Source: Clostridiales bacterium
GTDB lineage: Bacteria > Bacillota > Clostridia > Lachnospirales > Lachnospiraceae
Assembly (NCBI GenBank): GCA_018366495.1
Contig: JAGZHZ010000049.1
Span: 1 to 8,915, forward strand
Reading direction: 5' to 3'
Length of the DNA stretch: 8,915 nt
The notes under the pieces are model-generated. The model was not told where the DNA came from and did no database searches. It saw only the letters and a list, made by a program, of their open reading frames with translations. This document shows positions 1 through 5,054 of the stretch, piece after piece (positions within the stretch are counted from its first letter, which is position 1; the number at the start of each line of letters is the position of its first letter). Made by a program: the position numbers and the translations under genes.

Positions 1-145
1 TACACTTTTTGTTCTTTTTCTCACTTTGCTCTTCCAGACTGTCATCATACCAGACTGCTTTTCCTGTCTCTTCTCTCATCTGCATTTCCTCCATTTCTTC
101 TTTTCCTGTGTTGTTGTTTGTTTGGTTTTCTTTTTCTGAATTCAT
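1..145 (-). CDS. Partial hypothetical protein, N-terminal 48 residues only
   Basis: This reading frame starts at ATG 145 with a strong AGGAGGAT ribosome binding site at 152-159 and stays open to the left edge, so its C-terminus is outside the window. The visible 48 residues begin MNSEKENQTNNNTGKEE and are very rich in Glu, Lys, Asn and Gln. There is no signal peptide or membrane segment in this part. It lies about 100 bp downstream of the endolysin on the same strand and could be the last gene of the lysis cassette or the first gene of an accessory unit. I do not recognise a family. The start is well supported by the ribosome binding site; the function is unknown. Confidence 0.6.
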   Translation of the reverse strand, partial: MNSEKENQTNNNTGKEEMEEMQMREETGKAVWYDDSLEEQSEKKNKKC

Positions 146-247
146 TTTAAATCCTCCTGTTTCTCTTTTTTTCTGCGCCTGTTTTTCACAGACGTCTATA
201 TATAAAAGAGTTGCTCATTTTATTTTGTCGCAGAATTTTCAACAAAT

Positions 248-937
248 TTATTTTTCTACAATTATTGCTGAAAATCCTGCCTGTTCCAGCTGTTTTTTTA
301 GTACTTCTGCATTCGTCCGTTTTAAGAATGCTCCACACTGAACTCGATACATCTTTTTTTCTTCTTTTGGATCGGACACAGACTGTTTTTCTCCTACTTT
401 TTCATTCAAGACATCTGCGATGCTTTTTGCTACCTCTTCTTTTTTTCTGTTGTAAAACTGCATATCATCTCCGTCGTCCAGAAATACCGTTTCCAGCAAA
501 AAGTAGGGCGTTCCTGCATTCCATGCTGCATTACAGTTGCAAAGTTCATCCGTCTCACAAAGACACCATTTCCGAAATCCTAATGATCCGATCTTGTCTA
601 TCATTGCTTCTGCTACAATCGGATCTGCGCCGCTGTGGATATATCCCCCTGTTCCAGTAAATACCCCATCTCCATCTTCGTCTTTTTTGTGCTTTGCATT
701 AAAATGGATTTCCAAAATAAAGTCCTGATCGCCATAGTCCGGTCCTTTTCCCTTTTTGGTCTGCTGGTAGCAGTCTTTTTCCATGTCATATACTTCGGGA
801 TCTAATACAATCTGATCTATAAATGGGAGTATCCGCATCAAAAGCTCTCTTGCCAGATCTGCTTCTTTTCCCCATTTTGAGACAGCTCCGGGATCGCCTT
901 CGCCATGCCCTGCAATCAACAATACTTTTTTCTTCAT
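248..937 (-). CDS. Phage-type endolysin: N-acetylmuramoyl-L-alanine amidase (Amidase_3) with C-terminal SPOR domain
   Basis: The 229-residue product should cleave the bond between N-acetylmuramic acid and L-alanine in peptidoglycan. The Amidase_3 fold is suggested by AGHGEGDPGA near the N-terminus (His11), Glu25, His78 in the HFNA motif and Glu149 in LLETVFLDD. These fit the three zinc ligands and the catalytic Glu of the family. Residues about 196-229 (MYRVQCGAFLKR...) form a SPOR-type peptidoglycan-binding repeat. There is no signal peptide, as expected for an endolysin released by a holin. I chose ATG 937 over an upstream in-frame ATG at 967: AGGAGG lies about 10 nt before ATG 937, and the product then starts directly at the MKKKVLLIAGHG strand. 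The start overlaps the holin stop as ATGA (934-937), which points to translational coupling. The family call is firm; substrate specificity is inferred. Confidence 0.9.
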   Translation of the reverse strand: MKKKVLLIAGHGEGDPGAVSKWGKEADLARELLMRILPFIDQIVLDPEVYDMEKDCYQQTKKGKGPDYGDQDFILEIHFNAKHKKDEDGDGVFTGTGGYIHSGADPIVAEAMIDKIGSLGFRKWCLCETDELCNCNAAWNAGTPYFLLETVFLDDGDDMQFYNRKKEEVAKSIADVLNEKVGEKQSVSDPKEEKKMYRVQCGAFLKRTNAEVLKKQLEQAGFSAIIVEK

Positions 938-1194
938 TCTCTTTCTTCCTCCTTTTGTTTTCTCCACGCATCTGCTTCCAGCGCTTTCTGCGTAAAACTG
1001 TTATTTTTCCACCAGTTCCAGATCGCCGCTCCCATTGTAAAAACGCCTGTCAGAATCTCATACAACTCCTCTTCCCCTACAGGCATAGGACAAAATCCTG
1101 CGATCTGCAGACACTGGTTCAGCAAAGCTGTCGCCAAAACTGCCGTGCGCACGAGCGTGCTGATTTTAACCTTTTCTTTTTCGTCTGTTTTCAT
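934..1194 (-). CDS. Phage holin, SPP1 family
   Basis: An 86-residue protein that would sit in the cytoplasmic membrane and form the lesion through which the endolysin reaches the cell wall. It has the SPP1 holin layout: a charged N-terminus (MKTDEKEKVK), a first membrane segment at about residues 12-31, a short linker with PMPVGEEEL, and a second membrane segment at about 46-62. After these come the family-typical WWKNNSFTQ stretch and a highly charged tail ending KEEERE. The start has a modest GAGGAAT ribosome binding site. The gene overlaps the amidase by 4 nt and follows the anchor/coiled-coil gene after a gap of about 130 nt. That gap holds a small hairpin (CCGTA-CTTT-TACGG, 1276-1289) and nothing else I can support. 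Confidence 0.88.
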   Translation of the reverse strand: MKTDEKEKVKISTLVRTAVLATALLNQCLQIAGFCPMPVGEEELYEILTGVFTMGAAIWNWWKNNSFTQKALEADAWRKQKEEERE

Positions 1195-1324
1195 TTTTCT
1201 ATTCCTCTTTTTTGTATTTCTCTCCTATTTTTTATCTTTCTTATTTTTCTGTTCTTTCCCCTGTTCCGAGACGCTCCGTACTTTTACGGTTCCTTTCAGC
1301 CCTCATTGTACAGATCTTTTGTCT

Positions 1325-1549
1325 TCAGGCTTCCCGCTCCGCTATAAGTTCATCGAGTCTGTGATGGGCAGATTTCGTCGATTCCTCCACCTTAACCATC
1401 CGCTCTACCAGATGATTGTGTTTTTCTACCTTTTCTTCCAGCCGCTCGATTCGATATGTCGTCAGACGGTTTGCTGCCATGATTCCCACGATACTTCCAA
1501 AAGCCGTTCCAACTAAGCTTAAAAATGCAACAATGATTTCTTTGTTCAT
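1325..1549 (-). CDS. Small lysis-cassette membrane protein with coiled coil (XhlA-like in role)
   Basis: A 74-residue protein with an N-terminal hydrophobic segment (about residues 4-26, rich in Ala, Gly, Ile and Val). A charged amphipathic stretch follows (about 32-72, with RIERLEEKVEKHNHLVERM) that should form a coiled coil. The start has an excellent ribosome binding site, AGGAGGTGAAAAC before ATG. Small anchor-plus-coiled-coil proteins are common directly upstream of holin and amidase in Firmicutes prophages and are often annotated as XhlA-like or as hypothetical. Classical XhlA has its membrane segment at the C-terminus, so this one has the reverse order and I would not name it xhlA. It is the first clear gene of the lysis unit. 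The exact role, holin partner or regulator, is inferred from position. Confidence 0.8.
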   Translation of the reverse strand: MNKEIIVAFLSLVGTAFGSIVGIMAANRLTTYRIERLEEKVEKHNHLVERMVKVEESTKSAHHRLDELIAEREA

Positions 1550-1560
1550 GTTTTCACCTC

Positions 1561-1728
1561 CTATCTTTGAAAAAATTGTTTTATCTTTTTACAGATGAAC
1601 CAGACCGCTTTCGATGTGCTCTCTTTCTTTGCATAAATGGTGTAAAAAACATATCTGTTGAATAAGAAAAAACAAATCAAAAATAAGAAGAATCGCTTTC
1701 TAAAATCAAAATAGGTACGCTCTTGCAC
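1561..1728 (-). CDS. Possible small membrane protein or 3' remnant of a truncated gene
   Basis: A 55-codon frame ends with TAG at 1561-1563, just before the AGGAGG of the next gene, the usual spacing in a phage operon. The translation has a hydrophobic stretch (FFLFLICFFLF, about residues 13-23) and then a protein-like tail with STSKAVWFICKKIKQFFQR. The only available starts are GTG 1728 and TTG 1734, neither with a ribosome binding site, and an in-frame stop lies a few codons further upstream. The frame also overlaps the -35 box of the divergent STAND gene promoter. It may be the surviving end of a gene cut by a rearrangement, or chance in AT-rich DNA. Confidence 0.25.
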   Translation of the reverse strand: MQERTYFDFRKRFFLFLICFFLFNRYVFYTIYAKKESTSKAVWFICKKIKQFFQR

Positions 1729-1751
1729 AATCAAAAAGCATATGATACACT
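1723..1751 (+). promoter_or_regulatory. Candidate sigma-A-type promoter for the STAND gene
   Basis: A -35 box TTGCAC (1723-1728) and a -10 box TACACT (1746-1751) are separated by exactly 17 nt. This would give a leader of about 240 nt before ATG 1998. The -10 box matches the consensus at four of six positions, so the call is moderate. Confidence 0.4.
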
Positions 1752-1997
1752 TTTTTTATATCTTTTCTTGTTCCATTTCAGGCAGATACTTTCCATCAAA
1801 TGAAAGCATTTTCATCTGGCTATCTGATGTCCAAACTTTACCATTTCTGTTCAGTTGGTTTCCATACAGATTCCAGTTGGTTTTTTCAAATGGCTGTATC
1901 CCGCATAAATACAGGCTTTTTTAAGGGTGGTCTGAAATTTATATGGCATTGTGGAGCATAAAAAGTCAAAAAAACATACTAAGGAGGTCTTATTTCT
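1752..1997 (+). promoter_or_regulatory. Long leader of the STAND gene with direct repeats, a terminator-like hairpin and the RBS
   Basis: This leader contains two copies of CAGTTGGTTT (1852-1861 and 1874-1883) spaced 22 bp apart, about two helical turns, as expected for a protein-binding site. It also has a 6-bp hairpin CTGTAT/ATACAG (1894-1899 and 1909-1914), followed closely by a six-T run (1917-1922) like a weak intrinsic terminator. The strong ribosome binding site AAGGAGGT lies at 1981-1988, 10 nt before ATG. No convincing gene is present. The rest of the 1550-1997 intergenic region holds the divergent short frame and the promoter described separately. Any attenuation role is inference. 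Confidence 0.3.
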
Positions 1998-4082
1998 ATG
2001 CCGAAGACAAAAATTCAAAAAAAACAATCAGACACAAAAAATACTTTTTCTTCTTCTTTCTTTTTGCGGGAATTGTTGATGCGATGTGTCGGAACAGTAA
2101 TGATTGAGATGGATCAATGGAATTTTTCAGATGATTCTGTTTTCTACCGCGCCTATTTCAATGACCGAATCAAACAAGAGAAAGCAATCAATCCACGCAC
2201 ACACAAACGCCTGTCTTTTCTCTTTTCCCAGCTGTTTTTTCCGGATCAGCGTAAAAACAGTAAATTTAAAGAGCCGCAGGCTGTAGATGGCGCAAATGGC
2301 TTTATTTCACTTTTAGATGATCTTTTTCATGTAAATTTTTCTTTTTTAAAAAATACTTACTCTGCGGATAATGTTTCTTCCCGCAAAGCATTGCTTAAAA
2401 TCTTAGATCTTATTTTGAATTTGATGGAAGATTGTGCTATTCTGAACGACTCTTTGATTTCAGACGTCTTACTCTCAAAACATCATGAACTTCTCGCCCA
2501 GTCTGATTTTTCTTCTTCTGCTTACCCCGTATTTTTGAATGCACTCCCCTCTTCAAAAGCGCCTTATTTTATCGGACGCGCTGTGGAATCTGCTGAAATC
2601 ATCTCGCTTTTATATTCTGGTTCTTCCTGTTTTCTTCATGGAATCGGTGGAATTGGAAAGACAGAGCTTGCAAAAGATGTGGTTAAAAAAATATACCAGA
2701 CTCCTTCTGAGGAATCTGGCATTACTCATATTGTGTGGATTAACTATATCGAAAACAGTTTTGCCCTGTCTCTTATCCGCGGACTTGGGGTCCCTGAGAC
2801 AAGCGGCAAATATGAACAGCTGTTTCAGGATGCTCTGCGTCTGCTTCGACAGTATGGCTCCTCTTTGCTTCTTGTCATTGATCATGTGGAAGATGTAAAT
2901 GACCCTGATTTATGTAAAGTCATCAGTTTTTTATCTTGTCGCTTTCTGATTTCCAGCCGAATGGACGGACTCTATACTTTAAAAAAAGTGTATGTTCAGG
3001 AACTTCCCCTCTCAGACTGTATGGATTTATTTTATTATTATTATCATGGGAATCGAGATGATAAATCTATTGGACAGATTCTCTCTTTGGCAGACTGTCA
3101 TACAGTCACTATAGAATTGTTGGCAAAACTTGCCAACACGGAAGAAAGTTGTTTATATAAATTTTTAAATCAATTAAAACGATGCGGCTTTTCTTTCAGT
3201 CAGGAAGAGGTTTCCTCCACGCACGAAAAACTCCAGAGCGAGGAACAGATCAATCTGCAGTTATGGAAACTGTTTCACGTCTGCAACTGTTCAGAATCTG
3301 AGACAAAACTTTTAATTCAGCTTTCTGTTCTGCCTTCTCTGTTATTTGATTTTAAAAAAATAAAATCATGGTTTCATCTAAAAAATAAAACTGACTTAAA
3401 TCGTCTCGCTGAAAAAGGATGGTTGAAAAAAGTTCCTTGCTACAGCAATGGCATTTATTCTTCTCAATACATGATTCACCCTGTGATTGCGTGTGCAGTC
3501 CGAACACAGTTCCAGACTGTTCTGTATCAGACGTGTCATTCTTTCCTTGTCTTTCTCACAAAGGAGATTCTTCAACACCGCAGTCATACTGTTTCTCTTC
3601 AAAAAGAGCTGATTCAGTTCGGATGGTTTTTAAATGATCTGCTCTCTCAAGATTTCTGCACACAGGAAGACGCTGAATTTCTTTATGCTATGATCGGAGT
3701 ATATCGCGACATTGGATATTATTCCAGAGCAATCTCCCTGTCAGAGAGACTTCTCTGCCTTTATCAAAATTTGTATGGAGAAGACCATCCCTCCTGTATT
3801 TCTGTATATCATTCTCTTAGCGTACTTTACTATGAAACATGCCAGATCCAAAAGGCGCTCGATTGTTCTAAGCGCTGTTGTCAGTTTTTTCAGAAAAATT
3901 TCATAGAAGATTCCATCTGTGTGCCGCAGCTTCTCGATCTGGCTGCTATTCAGTTAAATATTGGAAAAATTTATCTGAATGTTGACACAAAAAGAGCAAA
4001 ATCTTATCTGGAACACTCTTATGGCATCTTAAAGAAAAATCCAGGCTTTTTTGATCTTCTGACGTTAGATTCCTGTTTATAG
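1998..4082 (+). CDS. STAND-type NB-ARC ATPase with C-terminal TPR-like repeats
   Basis: A 694-residue cytosolic protein of the STAND (AP-ATPase/NB-ARC) class, nucleotide-driven switches that oligomerise after ligand sensing. The NB-ARC core starts after the linker PYFIGRAVESAEI. Walker A is GIGGIGKT (residues 215-222, Lys221) and Walker B is LLLVIDHVED around Asp295. The sensor motif SSR is at 319-321, and CHTVTIELLAK (367-377) sits where GLPLA-type motifs normally lie. A winged-helix-like region follows at about 390-500. From about 563 to the end are TPR-type repeats, including the LYGEDHPS motif of TPR_12/kinesin-light-chain repeats. Residues 1-190 match no domain I know and could be an effector. 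The start is set by AAGGAGGT 10 nt upstream. The gene is divergent from the phage lysis genes and convergent with tRNA-Arg. It could be an antiphage STAND sensor or a transcription regulator; no DNA-binding domain is obvious. Confidence 0.85.
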   Translation: MPKTKIQKKQSDTKNTFSSSFFLRELLMRCVGTVMIEMDQWNFSDDSVFYRAYFNDRIKQEKAINPRTHKRLSFLFSQLFFPDQRKNSKFKEPQAVDGANGFISLLDDLFHVNFSFLKNTYSADNVSSRKALLKILDLILNLMEDCAILNDSLISDVLLSKHHELLAQSDFSSSAYPVFLNALPSSKAPYFIGRAVESAEIISLLYSGSSCFLHGIGGIGKTELAKDVVKKIYQTPSEESGITHIVWINYIENSFALSLIRGLGVPETSGKYEQLFQDALRLLRQYGSSLLLVIDHVEDVNDPDLCKVISFLSCRFLISSRMDGLYTLKKVYVQELPLSDCMDLFYYYYHGNRDDKSIGQILSLADCHTVTIELLAKLANTEESCLYKFLNQLKRCGFSFSQEEVSSTHEKLQSEEQINLQLWKLFHVCNCSESETKLLIQLSVLPSLLFDFKKIKSWFHLKNKTDLNRLAEKGWLKKVPCYSNGIYSSQYMIHPVIACAVRTQFQTVLYQTCHSFLVFLTKEILQHRSHTVSLQKELIQFGWFLNDLLSQDFCTQEDAEFLYAMIGVYRDIGYYSRAISLSERLLCLYQNLYGEDHPSCISVYHSLSVLYYETCQIQKALDCSKRCCQFFQKNFIEDSICVPQLLDLAAIQLNIGKIYLNVDTKRAKSYLEHSYGILKKNPGFFDLLTLDSCL

Positions 4083-4243
4083 TATCTCGACATATTTGCA
4101 CCAAAAAATATATGATCTGCCTCACACTAAAAAGATTTTTCACTTTATTTCTCATACACGGAACAAAAATACGCTCTGAGCAAAAAAGCAGATCCCTGTT
4201 TGTCACTGCCGTCTTTCTTATCTTATCTGGCTTGTTTTCAAAC

Positions 4244-4271
4244 AAAAAAAGCACTCCATTTTGGAGTGCTT
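4244..4271 (-). terminator. Intrinsic terminator of tRNA-Arg
   Basis: A perfect 10-bp stem AAGCACTCCA/TGGAGTGCTT (4249-4258 and 4262-4271) with a 3-nt loop is followed on the minus strand by seven T (4244-4250). It lies 11 bp past the tRNA-Arg 3' end. On the plus strand the same stem is followed by CTCTCTTTT and could also stop transcription from the STAND gene. Confidence 0.8.
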
Positions 4272-4282
4272 CTCTCTTTTAA

Positions 4283-4356
4283 CGTGCGTTAGAGGATTCG
4301 AACCCCCGACCTTTTGGTCCGTAGCCAAACGCTCTATCCAGCTGAGCTAAACGCAC
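4283..4356 (-). tRNA. tRNA-Arg(ACG)
   Basis: A 74-nt gene with a complete cloverleaf. The acceptor GTGCGTT pairs with AACGCAC, the D arm is GCTC/GAGC, and the anticodon stem TTTGG/CCAAA encloses loop CTACGGA with anticodon ACG (plus positions 4320-4322). The T arm contains GTTCGAATC. The discriminator is G and no CCA is encoded. It stands alone between its own promoter and terminator. Its 3' end faces the STAND and lysis genes, so it is a possible attachment site for an integrated element. Confidence 0.95.
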
Positions 4357-4398
4357 ATCTTGTGAAGTTCTTTGTTTGTGTCCCTCACAACAATGAGT

Positions 4399-4427
4399 AT
4401 TCTATATCATTTTGTTTTATTTGTCAA
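4399..4427 (-). promoter_or_regulatory. Strong sigma-A-type promoter of tRNA-Arg
   Basis: On the minus strand the -35 box TTGACA (4422-4427) is a perfect match to consensus. It lies 17 nt before the -10 box TAGAAT (4399-4404), which has one mismatch. Transcription would start about 35 nt upstream of the mature tRNA 5' end. Confidence 0.75.
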
Positions 4428-4456
4428 TAGTATTTTTGAAATTTTTTTATTTTTTT

Positions 4457-4502
4457 GAATAGTTTTTAAATTGTATCATTTGATTGCTCAAAAAAACTAT
4501 TC
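4457..4502. repeat. 11-bp inverted repeat in the AT-rich spacer between tRNA-Arg and feoA
   Basis: GAATAGTTTTT (4457-4467) is exactly complementary to AAAAACTATTC (4492-4502). The 24-bp centre contains a smaller hairpin, TTTGA-TTGC-TCAAA (4479-4492). It lies between two divergent promoters, 30 bp upstream of the tRNA-Arg -35 box. No gene is present from 4357 to 4831; the remainder is promoter, operator and leader sequence described separately. Confidence 0.4.
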
Positions 4503-4583
4503 TATGTTTTCTATCTGATGTTTGATTTCTTCATAGATATACTGATCTGCGACATTCTTTTTCAAAAATTTTTTTATAAACTA

Positions 4584-4612
4584 TTGACTTTTTTTCTCAT
4601 TTAACCTATTCT
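4584..4612 (+). promoter_or_regulatory. Sigma-A-type promoter of feoAB
   Basis: A -35 box TTGACT (4584-4589) and a -10 box TATTCT (4607-4612) are 17 nt apart. Both are close to consensus. Transcription would begin around 4618-4622, within or at the edge of the palindrome that follows. This gives a leader of about 210 nt to feoA. Confidence 0.6.
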
Positions 4613-4620
4613 GATTTTTG

Positions 4621-4644
4621 GAAAGTTAAGCAAATCTAACTTTC
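4621..4644 (+). promoter_or_regulatory. Palindromic operator, DtxR/IdeR-like, overlapping the feoAB transcription start
   Basis: GAAAGTTA (4621-4628) and TAACTTTC (4637-4644) form a perfect 8-bp inverted repeat with an 8-bp centre. The inner part, TTA-N8-TAA, has the shape of DtxR/IdeR/MntR-family metal-repressor boxes (TTAGG...CCTAA). It starts 8 bp after the -10 box, where a bound repressor would block transcription. Iron-dependent repression of feoAB is therefore likely, but which regulator binds is inference. The same sequence could also fold as an RNA stem at the 5' end of the transcript. Confidence 0.5.
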
Positions 4645-4831
4645 GGGTGTCACCGCTAATTTTGTAAAATGTCATCGGAACGTTTTCTTGTCTTCTCACA
4701 AGAATATCAGGTGGCTTCTATATTATTATTTATAATGATCTTTAACGATGGCAGCAAAAAGGATCATTCCTTACTGAATGTAAGGAATATCAACCATAAA
4801 TACATTGTATTAGGAAGGAGTGAACATTTTT
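4645..4831 (+). ncRNA. Structured 5' leader of feoAB, possible cis-regulatory RNA
   Basis: This noncoding stretch holds several perfect stems: TTCTTGT/ACAAGAA (4685-4691 and 4698-4704), AATGATC/GATCATT (4734-4740 and 4762-4768) and ATTCCTTAC/GTAAGGAAT (4766-4774 and 4780-4788, 5-nt loop). The last two share 4766-4768, so they compete. A perfect -10-like TATAAT at 4731-4736 has no good -35 box and may be a second start. The feoA ribosome binding site AAGGAG is at 4815-4820. I recognise no known riboswitch class and no gene in the stretch. Confidence 0.35.
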
Positions 4832-5050
4832 ATGACACTCGATCTCGGAAAAAAAGGACATTCTTATACGATTGACAGTCTCCATCTCCCTTTGCAGCTT
4901 CAAAAGCGCCTGGAAGCATTAGGGATGACTTCCGGAACAACGGTTTCTGTTCTAAACAGCAAAAGTCATGGAACTTTAATCATTAATGTGCGCGGAACGA
5001 GATTTGCAATAGGCCGCGGCATCTCAAAAAATATCAATGTGAGGGACTAG
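4832..5050 (+). CDS. feoA: Ferrous iron transport accessory protein FeoA
   Basis: A 72-residue SH3-like cytoplasmic protein, the usual FeoA size, that works with FeoB in Fe(II) uptake. The sequence shows the family pattern: LPLQLQKRLEALGMTSGTTV (first half) followed by GTLIINVRGTRFAIGRGISKNI, the beta-barrel ending with the conserved A-IGR segment. I start it at ATG 4832, with AAGGAG 11 nt upstream. An in-frame GTG at 4820 overlaps that ribosome binding site and is unlikely to be used. The gene ends 4 nt before feoB, and feoB's ribosome binding site (GAGGGA) lies inside the feoA end, so the two are co-transcribed and probably coupled. Only one FeoA is encoded here; many Clostridia carry two. 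Confidence 0.92.
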   Translation: MTLDLGKKGHSYTIDSLHLPLQLQKRLEALGMTSGTTVSVLNSKSHGTLIINVRGTRFAIGRGISKNINVRD

Positions 5051-5054
5051 AAAA

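Noticed and set aside
211..660. Plus-strand open frame of 149 codons
   Set aside because: It lies opposite the endolysin gene, has no ribosome binding site, and its translation is a low-complexity Leu/Phe/Cys-rich shadow.
1253..1306. 21-codon frame between the anchor and holin genes on the minus strand
   Set aside because: No ribosome binding site and no recognisable features; likely chance.
823..1516. Two overlapping plus-strand open frames (174 and 203 codons)
   Set aside because: They are antisense to the holin and the anchor/coiled-coil gene, and the Phe/Ser-rich translations reflect AT-rich antisense. The genes on the other strand have clear families and ribosome binding sites.
1742..1924. 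60-codon plus-strand frame in the STAND gene leader
   Set aside because: The ATG lies within the proposed promoter, there is no ribosome binding site, and the frame runs through the direct repeats and hairpin.
3946..4254. Minus-strand frame of 102 codons across the end of the STAND gene
   Set aside because: It starts in the tRNA terminator region, has no ribosome binding site and is antisense to a recognised gene.
4112..4282. 56-codon plus-strand frame after the STAND gene
   Set aside because: No ribosome binding site; it reads through the tRNA-Arg terminator to the tRNA end and does not continue the TPR repeats.
4669..4875. 68-codon plus-strand frame in the feoAB leader
   Set aside because: It overlaps feoA in another frame and covers the stem-loops; the translation has no family resemblance.
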